From Branchiostoma floridae (taxonomy: Eukaryota > Chordata > Leptocardii > Amphioxiformes > Branchiostomatidae), in NCBI RefSeq assembly GCF_000003815.2, contig NC_049982.1, positions 25,042,963-25,106,962 of the forward strand: a stretch of DNA of 64,000 nucleotides. The letters run 5' to 3'. Below, one piece after another: positions 23,301 to 34,465 of the stretch (position 1 is its first letter; each line of letters begins with the position of its first letter). The notes beneath the pieces are model-generated. The model was given only the letters and a program-made list of their open reading frames with translations, ran no database searches and was not told the DNA's origin. A program made the position numbers and the translations under genes.

Positions 23301-25848
23301 GTTACTAGTATTTACAGACATACATGAGACACATGTCTTTGCCACTCATTTCCATCCTAGATATACTATAGACCTTTCTCACGCGGCGGCCATGATAGAT
23401 CTAAAACAAGTTCAATGAGACAAACAAAAGACTGTCCATCATAATTAGCAATTCAACCAAAGATTGCCTGCCTATTAGGAAAGCGACCATGAGAGAATGG
23501 CTTCATGTCCGTCAAATATTTGCATTATTATGTTTTTATTTTGCATCTCTTAAGGGACTATGAGATCAGTACACGAGTCTAAATTGCTACATATTTCGCT
23601 GCATAACACTAGTTGCAATATTTATCATTTGATCTTATATTGTGAAATTTGTGTGGTATGAGGAGAAACTAAATGGGAGCTGATTTTAGAAATAATTTTT
23701 GTCTGTTTGCCTCATTGACCTCGTCTTCAATCTATCATGGCTGCCGCATGAGAAAGGTGTATAGGCCTAAGACAGTCCCAAGCTGCAGTACCATCATGGA
23801 TTACTAGTTGGCGCTTCAGTACTAGTTACAGTGAAAGAGCCACCTACTTGTGTTCCTGTCCCATGGTGAGCCCCGCGCCCTGCTCCACCAGCTTTGTCAG
23901 GTTCGATATCTCCTGTTTCAGCGACTGGATGGTTTCCCGCGCCCTCTGCTCCTTCTCGTGAGCCGCATCCACCATCTTCCACGCTTTCTCGATTTCCTGA
24001 GGAAAGATATCATCCATTGGTTTCGTTCTCCCACACTCATATGATAATGCATATAAGAAGACTTTTTCTTACTATTAAACCAGTGATACGATTTCAGTAA
24101 AAACACTTTCAATCCATGTCGTTTATCCAAAAAGTAATATATCTTTATATATAGAATATGACCAAAAGATCCAAACTTGACTATAATATCACTCGACATA
24201 TACAAATGTACATGATGTTATAGATGATATTTTGTAGAGTCAAAAGTAATATGTACTAGCATAGATTAGCCTTGTAGTATTGTTATTAAACAGCAGTAGC
24301 CAATTTTGGTGTCATTTGCATATTTGGGATAAAAATTGACTGACATGTCTAGTTTGCATATCATTTGTATATTTGGGATCAAAATCCTTGTTTCAAGGCT
24401 GTTGGCATGGCTACCTTCTTCAGAGAAGCGATGGTGTCCTGGTCCTCTCTGGACAGTTTCAGAGCAGTGGAAACCTTGGCGGAGTTTGCCACGATCTCGG
24501 CGTTGAGCTCGCGGCATTTCTGCATGAGCCGCTTCTCGCTCTCGTGGGACTTCTTCAGGGCGCGGTGGAGTTTCTCATACTCCACGCGAAACTTCTCCAG
24601 ACTCTTGTCTCCCATGAGTTCATTGAGGACCTGTATACATACAATGAACACAGCAGTTAGGATGGAACAGCATAAGCATTGCAATTTGCACTAGAATTGA
24701 ATTGAATCAAATCATATTCAACATAGCCATTTTTTGCAGGCAGTGACACAGAGCAAAAGTGACAGTAAATTGGACAATATTTGTGGACTGATGGTTTCAC
24801 TTATGCAGTTTTCATTGTGCTATATCCACCACAAAAACAATGGTACCTAACTTGATGATCAACTGTGAATATGTTGGATTCAACTTCTAGATCCATCACA
24901 TTATTCATTTCAAATATCAACATTCAATTTCAGACTGCACAACCTATATGAGTTGGCAGTTACGTTGTAATTCAAATTTTGTCACTTAACAAATATGTAT
25001 AAACAAGTAAACAATAAAGCTGTTTACCTCCTGGAAGTCCCTCTCCAGAGCCTCGAAGGCATTCTCCTCCAGTGCTGGTTTCTCCGACTTCTCTCCTTTA
25101 TCTGCTTCCTATAGTTGTAAACACGCAAACAAAAACATCAGCACACAAAATAACAACATAAGTTTTCATTATCATTATAGAAATTGGGATTCAGGGCAAT
25201 CGATGCCAGGGTACCAATCTGATAGCATTTTCCTTCCCCATTTATTATACACTATACAAAGTCACTTCTCGCTCTGACTTTTTGGGCTGATTGGAGACGA
25301 TGGGGATAGAACAATTTGCAATTACAGTACATGTACTGAGATTGGTTTATTAGGCTAAAGTAAGGCCACCAATCCTGATAAATCCTAACCTATACAGGTT
25401 ACGAGATTCAATCATGGATCGCCCTAGGACAGATTCCAATCACAATCACATAAAATAGATTCTAGTTTGCAGCAACAATTCACATGTTCCAATCTGTTAC
25501 CTTAAGTTAAAGACTCTGATTTCAATCTGTCCTGCATAACAGACCTGCATAATTTCCCTGTCTTATTTTAGTTATTGACAACCAATATTCAATGACCAAA
25601 AGGCATTTCAATATAAACTCGTTTGTAAATTAGATTTTCTCTGGATCAGAATTCATTAAGCTACCCACTTGCGTGCATGTCTGCAAATAATTTTTAAGAA
25701 ATTAGATTTAGTTTAGAATAGAAGGCCCCCCACCCCACCCCACTTCAAATAAGTTGTGAAGAAAACTTTGCAAGCATTTTTGACAGCATATCGACTATTG
25801 GGCACAAACAACATTAAATAAAGGGTGAAATATACTTACGTCACTCAT
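11391..25848 (-). CDS. CFAP58: Cilia- and flagella-associated protein 58 (CFAP58)
   Basis: Complete coiled-coil axonemal protein of motile cilia and sperm flagella. Nineteen coding exons, all with consistent phase: 25848-25840, 25108-25028, 24630-24415, 23996-23848, 23264-23108, 22580-22386, 21718-21581, 21019-20860, 20662-20580, 19875-19684, 18731-18570, 17875-17729, 17174-17034, 16518-16413, 16195-16078, 15601-15490, 14863-14639, 12546-12413, 11517-11391. They total 2652 bp, or 883 aa, close to the roughly 870 aa of the vertebrate protein. Family hallmarks include GDKSLEKFRVEYEKLH (exon 3), CRELNAEIVANSAKVSTALK, TEDQK...ETLK..IVGLERE, EKERDRYINEASELTQK, VKVREMQIFDYKKKI, LYEAVRSDRNLYSKNL, EVVEKELLIQEKEKLY, LARQPGPE and the C-terminal RFTGGGFNLR. 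The start MSD|EADKGEK is the only ATG in a context that splices in frame. The whole protein is heptad-rich coiled coil with no catalytic domain. Exon pieces of 13 and 17 are duplicated in adjacent introns. Confidence 0.96.
11723..12233. mobile_element. piggyBac-like MITE (TTAA target site)
   Basis: Perfect 14-bp TIRs, AGGGGCATTCCACT at 11727-11740 and its inverse at 12216-12229, each abutted by TTAA (11723-11726 and 12230-12233). TTAA target duplication is characteristic of piggyBac-superfamily elements. 483 bp between the TTAAs including the TIRs; no transposase. Located in the last intron of CFAP58. Confidence 0.85.
12876..14420 (-). mobile_element. 5'-truncated CR1/Jockey-type LINE in CFAP58 intron
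   Basis: Inserted in the same orientation as CFAP58, between exons 17 and 18. It ends in a short (TCATC)n tail (rc of gagatgagatgagatgatg at 12876-12895). The coding part is a reverse transcriptase without its endonuclease, so the copy is 5'-truncated near 14420. No clear target-site duplication was found. Confidence 0.8.
13065..14418 (-). pseudogene. LINE reverse transcriptase fragment (YVDD type)
   Basis: Open from about 14418 to the stop at 13065 (first ATG at 14309, but homology continues upstream: FACELSTPFCHILNTSFQEG then VVPNQWKQAVVVPLPK). RT motifs occur in order: RPISLTSQFSKIAEYF, LVATDFSKAFDRVHHN (catalytic D), SCGVAQGTLLGPILFL, WKYVDDMNLL (catalytic YVDD), LKVLGLHIQNDLRWD, then the thumb and C-terminal region YVRPILEYAAPAWSPGLT. 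The catalytic residues look intact, but there is no endonuclease or ORF1. This is typical of non-LTR CR1/Jockey-group elements. Confidence 0.85.
14810..15023. repeat. Tandem duplication of the 5' part of CFAP58 exon 17
   Basis: Unit A, 14810-14917, contains the first ~54 bp of exon 17 plus its acceptor and flanking intron. Unit B, 14918-15023, is an almost exact copy. B keeps the cctacag acceptor and the reading GSDPSTYEMIQKIQTLQK, with one silent change, then hits TAA at once. Confidence 0.9.
15087..15310. repeat. Short dispersed repeat followed by (TG)n
   Basis: The segment agggccacacagttgccc...acagatgatactacag has a relative at about 51292-51330. It is followed at 15176-15310 by an imperfect TG/TTTG microsatellite. 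Confidence 0.5.
17126..17275. repeat. Tandem duplication of the 5' part of CFAP58 exon 13
   Basis: 17126-17174 is the start of exon 13, with flanking intron to 17207. It recurs at 17208-17275 with the acceptor (tctag) preserved but an in-frame TAG after AELQRMKQQAA, so it cannot substitute for the exon. Confidence 0.85.
23367..23764. mobile_element. Inverted-repeat MITE in CFAP58 intron 4
   Basis: Left end gacctttctcacgcggcggc...tagatc...caatgagacaaac and right end gtttgcctcattgacc...tctatcatggctgccgcatgagaaaggtgtata are inverse copies over about 60 bp with scattered mismatches, flanked by TATA/TA. No coding capacity. Confidence 0.7.
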
Positions 25849-26371
25849 CTTGTGTGATTTGGGGTTAAAAATTCGTTATAAAATGGCCCCAAACTCTTGC
25901 TAAAACTCCAGGATCGTTCAAATCTGTTTCAGTGAATCTGTTTTATTCTTTGGGTGGTGACGACACTTGTTTACGTGGTAACCAAGGCCGCTGTGCGATA
26001 CCGCCACCCCGAAAAAATAAACCCTTCTTATGAAAACAATTCTTCCCAGCAGATCATAAATGATACACACATTCTTATGAGTAATGAAAGAAAAGTTGAA
26101 TACAGTTTTGTGTTTATTTGAACCTTTACATTATCAAAAAATGAACTAAAAATAGTCAGACTGGCGGATGGATTGTATTTTTGAATTGTGAGCCGGTCTT
26201 CCCAATGGCGGTGTTTCGCGGGAGGCTCACCATCATCATCATCATCACCAGGTCACTGACCTTTGAACGTTCATCTCTCCCGAAAAAAAGTTTGCGGACA
26301 AGTTGAGTTATTTTACAGGTTTATTGTATGATTGTAGTCCCCTGAGGCCTGAACTAAGAACCTAGATTGGT
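25849..26371. promoter_or_regulatory. Bidirectional promoter between CFAP58 and the crotonase gene
   Basis: 523 bp separate the two start codons, which diverge. It is likely to hold both 5' UTRs and both promoters. It includes a near-consensus RFX X-box at 25969-25982, a GC-richer stretch near 25980-26015 and 26200-26225, and a (CAT)n run at about 26228-26247. No TATA box was recognised. Confidence 0.6.
25969..25982 (-). promoter_or_regulatory. Candidate RFX X-box upstream of CFAP58
   Basis: Read on the CFAP58 strand the site is GTTACCACGTAAAC. Against the X-box consensus GTYRCC-N2-RGNAAC only one position differs. It sits about 120 bp upstream of the CFAP58 ATG, where X-boxes of ciliary genes usually lie. 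Function is inferred. Confidence 0.5.
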
Positions 26372-29300
26372 ATGAATGTGCTGAAGTATATTTTGAGAGC
26401 ACCGACCAACAAATTGCAATCTGTGTGCCACAGAAAGTTGTCTACGGAGGCCACAAAAATGAACTTCGAAACGATTCTTTACACCAAAGTTGGACGTGTG
26501 GCGCACATAGCTCTGAACCGGCCTGGTAGTCTTAACGCGATCACCATGGACATGCCGATGGAGCTACATCAAGCTGTCAGGGCTGCGAACGCAGACGACG
26601 ATGTTAGGTTCGTTGTTGTTGTTGTTATTTTTTTTTGGCGAAGCCTCAGGGACGAGGCCTTTGGCCCTCTGTCAGTGCCACAAACAACGGTTGTTGCAGA
26701 ACTGCGCCAAGGGGGCGTGTCCAAAGATAATGATACCATTATTACTGATGCAAAGTAAAATGACAGTCCATCCAAACCACAAATTCTATTGATTTATACA
26801 CTTAGTTTAGTAGAGTATTATTGTTGACTTAAATACATGTTTATATTTTTTTAGATAGGAGTTTTGGTTTTAGCAATACATTTAGTTAATACATGTTGTA
26901 ATCAGGCATTTCTGCACTGCATGTCATTTTTTTTTTGTCATTATCCCCCAAATAGGGTGATACTGCTGTATGGTAAAGGGAAGGCGTTCTGTTCTGGATA
27001 CGACCTGAAACAGTTTGCAGAGGGCGAGCGAGGTTCGGCGCCCGGCTCCCAGACCATGCCGTGGTGTCCTTACAAGGACTACAGCCAGGTCATGCACCCC
27101 TGCACCGACGCATTCATGTCCTTATGGAGGAGCCTGAAACCCGTGGTGTGTAAGATTCACGGTTACGCTGTTGCGGGGGGAAGCGACATCGCCTTGTGTT
27201 CGGACATCATCTACATGGCGGATGACGCACTGATAGGGTACCCACCAAGCAGACTCTGGGGTTGCCCTACTACAGCTATGTGGGTTTACAGGTGAGTTTT
27301 TAACTGTAATTGTATTTTCAAGTGTAAAAGATTATATAACTTAAAGCTACATGCTCATACTGTAAATTTTAAGGTTATCATTTTTTTGGGTTTTTTTTTT
27401 TTTTTAGGTTTTTGGTAGTTGCCACACTACCAAAAATGGGCTGGCATTTCTATTGTTTATGTTTATGTTTGCCCATTAGAATTGACTACAATGCTCCAAG
27501 CCAGGCATTGGTAAACAGGTGCAACAACATAAATTTGTATTTCTCAAAAATATCTTCAGATTTCGTTATGATGTCAGAGCTTTAATGGCTATTTTTTTCA
27601 GCTTTCTTCTTTTTAATTTTTGCTACCCTACCTTACCTCACCAAGACAGATTACCATGCTATGAACGGTTGGATAGTTTCTGATTCTCAAAAAAAAGGAA
27701 TGCTAACTTAAATGCAAATCCAGATTCTTCTTAAGCAAAATGATTACCTGAAATAGGAAGAAGAAGAAGAAGAACTTTATTGCACGACAACTGTAGAGGA
27801 TACAGTGTTTGGCAACTTGAACATACAATACATACAGAACAGAACACTACATGAGTTACTAGTATCTAAAAATCTAACAGACTAATCTATTTTACACATG
27901 GTATATAATATTTACAATCAGGCTATCATTATGTGCTGGTTCATGATAGTATAATATCGTCACGTTTTTTAAATGAGTTATATATAAATTGACCGACATA
28001 GGCAGATATATCAGCAGGACATGATAGTAACATATTGAACATTTCTGTCTTGGTAGGTGGTAACATAGTATCAGATTTGCATTTAATAGACTGTAACATT
28101 TTTTGTCTCTCTCTATCATAAGTTGGACAATCCATTATAAAGTGGGATTTAATTCATGACTGAGTGTCCTTGGTTGTTTTCCTTTTTCAGTTGAAAATGG
28201 CGGCAAATGGAATTCAAACAAGAATTTTCAAGGTAGATAGGTCACCGTATCACTGTGAAAGACTCAACATGTACAGTATTGCAATACTCTTTATCCCCCT
28301 TTCAGGGTTGGTGCAGAGAAGGCCAAACGACTACTCCTGACAGGTGACCTGATTGACGGACAGGAGGCAGCACGGATAGGACTGGTCTGTAAGTCTGTGC
28401 CTGCCGCAGAACTGGACTCAGAGACAGACAGACTGGTGAACAGGATTGCATCAGTACCAACCAATCAGCTCTTCTTTCAGAAACAGGTACGAATAAAGAA
28501 GACAAGTTTTGAGGACACATCCTGACAAAAAAATGAAGAAAAAAATTGATGAATCAGTACACTAGTATATATATAATAGATCCCAATCCAAGTCTGTGAA
28601 TGTAAACTTTGAAATATTCCCTTCTAAGACAGTCAGAAGTATCTAACTTTGATTCATGTCACTTAAGAGGCTCTGTCTGTAAAAACCAAGCATAGGGTGG
28701 CCAAACTCAAAAAAACGATTTTCCTTAAATTTTGTGTGGTGGTAGGGCCTTGGTCCAAACCTACAAAAATGGCAAAGTTTTAGATCTGCGGTCACCGGTT
28801 GCCATGGCAACGGCCATTTTTAAAAATGGCGGATTTTCACCAAGGGAAGGCATGGTCGCGTCCAAAATAGACCTTCTTTGGACTCCTGTAGCCCCCACAA
28901 ATTAACAGATATTTTATTGATTCTCGCATATGTTATTACCCATATTCTAATAAACAAAATGATATATAGTGATGCTCAAAATGTTTTTGTAGTCAGGTGC
29001 AGCAGATGTTTGAAAATGATGTGTTTTCGAGAATTTCCAAAATTGGCAAAAATCCATTTTTTGACCATTTTTATTGACCATTAGCTCATTTACAGGCAAA
29101 TCAATTTGCTTCATTTTTGGCACAGTTATAGTTTGAACCTTTGTATACATCATATGTAAAAATAAATTTGGGCCTTTTACGTATCGGACCGTGGTGGCCC
29201 CCAGAGTAAACCAATATTTCCATTTCAAGAAAATCGTAACCATAGAATTATTCCTGGAAAAACAGTCATAGCTTACCAGAAATGAATCTCATTATCATTG

Positions 29301-32300
29301 TATGTGACAGAGGAACTTACCTATCCCTTATAAAAGCAGGGTTGTTTTAGATTTTTTTATAATTGCCTTTAAAATGATTTTATTGAGTTTTTTTGGTCGT
29401 TTTTAGACCAAAAAATGTATCTTTTGGCCCCAGCACCCTGGTATTACAACCAAATGACCTGAAATTTGGTATGGGAATGTCCTGGACACGTACACACATG
29501 GGTTGATAACTGGTTTGCCATATGATAGAACAAAATGCTGAATTTTGTGACTTTTATGGGGCATTTTTGGCCCAAAAACTACATTTTTGGCCCCAGTACC
29601 CTGGTTTTACAACCAAATGACCTGAAATTTGGTATAGGAATGCCCTGGACACATACGCACATGGATTCAATAACACTTTTGGCATACTGTTCAATAAAAT
29701 GCAAAAGTTTGTGATTTTTGGTTTATTTTTTCCCCAAAAAAGTACATTTTTGGCTCCCCTACCCTGGTTTTACAACTGAATGACCTGGAATTCGGTATAG
29801 CAATGCCCTGAACATATGCACACATGGATTCAATAACATTTTTTACATACAGTACAACAAAATGCTTAATTTTGAGATTTATTTTACAAAAAGTCATTTT
29901 TTTTGCTCCTGTTCCTTGGTTTTCCAAGTAAATAACCGGTAAAAAATCGGTATACAAATGTAGAATCGCCTTTGAAATGGCTTTTATAACCCGTTTTTGC
30001 ATACAGTGCAACAAAACGCTTAATGTTGTAATTTTTGGTCATTGTTTTACCCAAAGTACATTTCTGGCTCCTTTTTGTAATTTTTGGCCCCAAAAGTACA
30101 TTTTTGGCCCATTTAACCCTGGTTTTACAAGTAAATGAAATTCGGTATAAAAATGCCCTGGACACATGTACACATAGAGTCAATAATAATTTTGGCATAC
30201 TGTGCAACAAAATGCTTAATTTTGGTCATTTTTTTTACTAAAAAAAAAGGTACATTTTTGGCTCCTGTACCCTGGCTTTACCATTGAATGACCTGCATTC
30301 GGTATTGGAATGCCCTGGACATTTGCACTGATGGATCCAATAACAACACGTTTGGCATACAATACAACAAAATTCTTAATTTGTTATTTTGGGCCATTTT
30401 TTTAAAACAAAAAAGTGCATTTTTGGCTCTTGTAGCCTGGTTTCACAACTAAAAAAATTTAGACGACTTGAACTTTGGTATAGGAATGCCCTGGACATAT
30501 GTCCAGGGCATGCTTGTCATACAGTACAGCGAAATGCTGAATTTTGTGTGTGTTTTTTGCCATTTTTTTTACAAAAAAAAATATTTTGGCTCCTGTAAAA
30601 TAACCTGTTTCTCCAATTAAATAATCTGAAATTCGGTATGGGAGTGCCCTGGACACTTTAATAACACTTTTTGGCAATTTACAATTTACAAAGACACGTC
30701 ATCTTTTAACATCTGCTGCACCTCACTACAAAAACATTTCGAGGATAACTCAATATCACTTTTCTTATTAGAATATGGGTAATAACATATACGGGAATCA
30801 ATAGAATATCTCTTACTTTGTGGGGGTTTTTGGAGTCCAGGAGGTAATTTGCCTGTAATGCCGAATAGGGAACAGGAGCTAGAAATGTACTTTGGGTAAA
30901 GCAATGACCAAAAATTACAACATTAAGCACTGTATGCAAAAACGGGTTATAAAAGCCATTTCAAAGGCGCTCCTATACCAATTTTTTACCGGTTATTTAC
31001 TGGTTATTTACCAGGGAACAGGAGCAAGAAAATGACATTTTTTTTGGTAAAAGAAAATGACATTTTGTAAAAGAAAATGACATTTTTTTTGGTAAAAAAA
31101 AATGGCAAAAATCTCAAAATTAAGCATTTTGTTGTACTGCACGATGGTAAAATTTGGCCCAAAAGTTTCCATTCGAACGTGGAGTATCGGGTTACCGGGG
31201 CTCCCGCTCGGTCCCCGCGGAGGGCTGACGGTGACTGAAACATCTTCTACAATATCGTGATAGTTAGATAAGCAACCTCTCACACGTATCCCATCGAGAT
31301 TAAATGAAAATGGCAGTGTGTACACATCAAATCTTACAGTGTACGTGTGCTGCACAGTTTCGTTTCAATATTTTCTGAAACATGCCTAGTTGGTTGATTT
31401 AGAAAGGGTGTTTGGTGCACAAAAAAACAAATACCATATTTAGATCGGTCCTAAATTTGACTGAATATCCAAATATTTTATATCATATGAGTAATGATTG
31501 TAAGATCAAACTTTCTGTCTTAGGGATTTTTGAACTTGTACTTAGAACTATTTTTACAGCCAAGATAAGGTCGAAAAATCATGTTTTTCACACTCAAAGA
31601 CTCGTAATTCAAAATTGCCTCCATGCTCCAAAAATCCCTAAGACACAAACCTGGAGATATTAGTTGTCGACAATTTAAGTCCTCAAAGAGTTGATTTGCA
31701 CGCGTTTTGTAAGCGATTTAAATACCATGTTTGGCCGTATGTCGAGTTACACTGATAGGGACATGGAGTATTGATACCGCCGTAAACAAGTGTTGTGATA
31801 TTCAAGGTCACCAATAATGACGCCAGCAGCTTTGTTACATGTCACATATTCCAAACTTGGCGGCAGCAAAACTAAGCTTGCCAGATAACGTTTTATATTT
31901 GCGAAAATGTTAGTTTTTCTTCTGACGCACGGCACCCAGGAAAACATGGGTGTTTTCTGCGTGTTTACTGTAACAACCTGCGGATGACCGCGGGTGACCT
32001 CTAATAGAACGCCCGTTCTGTTCGATCTCGTCAGCGTTCTGTTCGATTACGTCAGATGGAACATGATTCGTGTTCTAAATCCCCAAATAGAAGTCTGGAA
32101 ATTTTGGGGCCAAATTTTACCATCGTGCTGTATGTAAAACATGTTATTGAATCCATGTGTGCATATGTTCAGGGCATTGCTATACCGAATTCCAGGTCAT
32201 TCAGTTGTAAAACCAGGGTAGGGGAGCCAAAAATGTACTTTTTTGGGAAAAAAATAAACCAAAAATCACAAACTTTTGCATTTTATTGAACAGTATGCCA

Positions 32301-33961
32301 AAAGTGTTATTGAATCCATGTGCGCATGTGTCCAGGGCATTCCTATACCAAATTTCAGGTCATTTGGTTGTAAAACCAGGGTGCTGGGGCCAAAAATGTA
32401 GTTTTTGGGCCGAAAATGCCCCAAATAAGTCACAAAATTCAGCATTTTGTTCTATCATATGGCAAACCAGTTATCAACCCATGTGTGTACATGTCCAGGA
32501 CATTCCCATACCAAATTTCAGGTCATTTGCTTGTAATACCAGGGTGCTGGGGCCAAAAGATACATTTTTTGGTCTAAAAACGACCAAAAAAACTCAATAA
32601 AATCATTTTAAAGGCAATTATAAAAAAATCTAAAACAACCCTGCTTTTATAAGTGATAGGTAAGTTCCTCTGTTACATACAATGATAATGAGATTCATTT
32701 CTGGTAAGCTATGACTGTTTTTCCAGGAATAATTCTATGGTTACGATTTTCTTGAAATGGAAATATTGGTTTACTCTGGGGGCCACCACGGTCCGATACG
32801 TAAAAGGCCCAAATTTATTTTTACATATGATGTATACAAAGGTTCAAACTATAACTGTGCCGAAAATGAAGCAAATTGATTTGCCTGTAAATGAGCTAAT
32901 GGTCAATAAAAATGGTCAAAAAATGGATTTTTGCCAATTTTGGAAATTCACGAAAACACATCATTTTTAAACATCTACTGCACCTGACCACAAAAACATT
33001 TTGAGCATCACTATATATCATTTTGTTTATTAGAATATGGGTAATAACATATGCAGGAATCGATAAAATATCTGTTAATTTGTGGGGGCTACAGGAGTCC
33101 AAAGGAGGCCTATTTTGGACGCGACCAAGGCCGTCCCTTGGTGAAAATCCGCCATTTTGAAAATGGCCGTTGCCATGGCAACCGGTGACCGCAGATCTAA
33201 AACTTTGCCATTTTTGTAGGTTTGGACCAAGGCCCTACCACCACACAAAATTTAAGGAAAATCGATTTTTTGAGTTTGGCCAACTTTTTCTGATTTTGCT
33301 TGGTTTTTACAGACATCAGCTCTTAAGATCAAAGGATTGACTTGAAATTAAGGATTTATAAATGGGAGATCACCATAACAAATTCCTACCATCCTGACCA
33401 GAGTCTGTCAATCGGGATCTCATTTGATAGAAATGTTTTTAGTTTTTGTGTGTTTCTGTCATTCCCAATATCAACAATGCAGCTTTAATATACATAATAA
33501 CCTTGAGTGCTGCTATTTTTGTATGCAGGACTTACAATGCCAGTGTAGTATCATTAAAGGGATAAAGTTTGCCATCTCTGATTGCTTTTATTGAAAAAAT
33601 TTGGAAACGTTTGCGGTCATATTTTCGTGGTTTTTACCATATATGCCAATTTTAATTTATTTCACTGTAAGAAATTTATTTGTAATAAGAGCAACAAACT
33701 TCATTTTTCTCATAGCAAATGTATCCTTTCTCCTCCCATACAAACAGTAAACATGTCTTTTCGCAGGTCATCAACCAGGCTGTAGAACAGATGGGGCTGG
33801 CGTCCACACAGAGACTTGCCACCATCTTTGACGGGATGACCAGACACAGTCCTGAGGGCGTGGCCTTCCAGGAGCGCTGCAGGGAGGTCGGGTTTAAGGA
33901 GGCGGTGCTGGAGAGGGATGAGGGGGACTGGGGGGCACAGGGACCCAGCTCCAAACTATAG
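26372..33961 (+). CDS. Crotonase-family (enoyl-CoA hydratase-like) protein, probably mitochondrial
   Basis: Four exons, 26372-26607, 26956-27291, 28306-28486 and 33767-33961, joined in phases 2, 2 and 0; 948 bp, 315 aa. The N terminus (MNVLKYILRAPTNKLQS, then RKLSTEATKM) is basic and lacks acids, as in a mitochondrial presequence. The crotonase fold follows: VGRVAHIALNRPGSLNAITM, the oxyanion-hole strand KAFCSGYDLKQF (about residues 88-99), then HGYAVAGGSDIALCSDI (about 148-163), YPPSRLWGCPTTAMWVYR and the helix GAEKAKRLLLTGDLIDGQEA with ARIGLV. The residues that act as catalytic glutamates in classical enoyl-CoA hydratase are not glutamate here: Asp stands at the GG-x-E position, and Pro/Ser in the QPE segment. 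The oxyanion hole is kept, so it probably acts on a CoA thioester, but the reaction is uncertain. Head-to-head with CFAP58; AATAAA at about 34471. Confidence 0.9.
27757..28152 (-). mobile_element. LINE 3'-end fragment in crotonase intron 2
   Basis: Minus-strand fragment ending in a simple AAG/CTT repeat at 27757-27775. The coding remnant FIMDCPTYDRERQKMLQS ... FIYNSFKKRDDIIL is the conserved C-terminal tail of CR1/L2-type reverse transcriptases (…CPxYxxxRxxL…). The 5' end is truncated. Confidence 0.7.
28798..28811. promoter_or_regulatory. Perfect RFX X-box palindrome in left foldback arm
   Basis: GTTGCCATGGCAAC, an exact palindromic match to the RFX X-box consensus. Function in this context is not shown. 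Confidence 0.55.
31139..32128. mobile_element. 990-bp TIR element nested in the foldback element
   Basis: The inverse pair gcacgatggtaaaatttggc (from 31139) and gccaaattttaccatcgtgc (to 32128) bounds sequence absent from the opposite foldback arm. The TIR extends about 30 bp with one indel. It contains a 21-bp direct duplication near 32014-32056 (cgttctgttcgat-cgtcag type). No transposase is seen and the target duplication is unclear. Confidence 0.7.
33169..33182. promoter_or_regulatory. Perfect RFX X-box palindrome in right foldback arm
   Basis: The same GTTGCCATGGCAAC palindrome, in the mirror position of the copy at 28798. Confidence 0.55.
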
Positions 33962-34023
33962 CTCATGAATATTCATAAGCAGATTTGTTAGCATCAAATT
34001 CTAACTGGCTTTCCCTTCACTGT

Positions 34024-34203
34024 ACAGTCAAACCTGTCTATAGTGGCCACTCAAGGGACCGGACAAATGTGGCCACTATAGACAGGTGGCCTCTGTATAG
34101 AGGTGGCAACTTGTAGATAAAATACCCAAGGGACCGACAAAAAGTGGCCACTATGGACAGGTGGCCCCTCTGTAGAGGTGGCCCCTAATACAGGTTTGAC
34201 TGT
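34024..34203. mobile_element. Inverted-repeat MITE (tatagacaggt family), 180 bp
   Basis: acagtcaaacctgtctatag at the start, acaggtttgactgt at the end, with internal tggccactatagacaggtgg direct repeats. Same family as 11061-11332. It lies 62 bp after the crotonase stop codon, within its probable 3' UTR. Confidence 0.8.
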
Positions 34204-34465
34204 AGATTCTAAATGCATTTCTTTATCTCCAAGCAGATGTTGGGATGGAACTTCTTGTGCATCTGTTTAGCTTCTCTATTGGGTAAATGGCAGTCAGATA
34301 ATGTAATGATCTTTTGCCCTTACATCTCCTTGGAGATTTATTTTTTTGTGTAATATATCTCCATTGTTGCAATATCAAATCGTAAAATTTACTGAGACCA
34401 AGCTGACTACATGTAGACTTAAGGAGCTTCTCTGATAATGCAAATTTCTCTTATGATTTAACATT

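Larger units (their letters stand above)
28663..33326. mobile_element. 4.66-kb foldback (long inverted repeat) element, TTAA-flanked
   Basis: Outer arms of about 1.2 kb pair almost perfectly: 28667-29855 with 32129-33322 on the opposite strand. An inner pair (about 29930-30070 with 30880-31010) continues the palindrome. The ends read TTAA-GAG...tctgtctgtaaaaaccaagc and the inverse followed by CTC-TTAA. The arms contain tandem units of about 150 bp built on atttttggctcctgtaccctgg ... ggtataggaatgccctggacac ... cagtacaacaaaatgcttaa. The apparent proteins in both arms are mirror images with no family match. It fills most of crotonase intron 3. A separate 990-bp element sits inside the right arm. 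Confidence 0.85.

Noticed and set aside
28878-33102. Several 60-108 codon frames on both strands (for example MVTIFLKWKYWFTLG)
   Set aside because: Mirror-image translations of the two foldback arms; they match each other but no protein family, and all are short.
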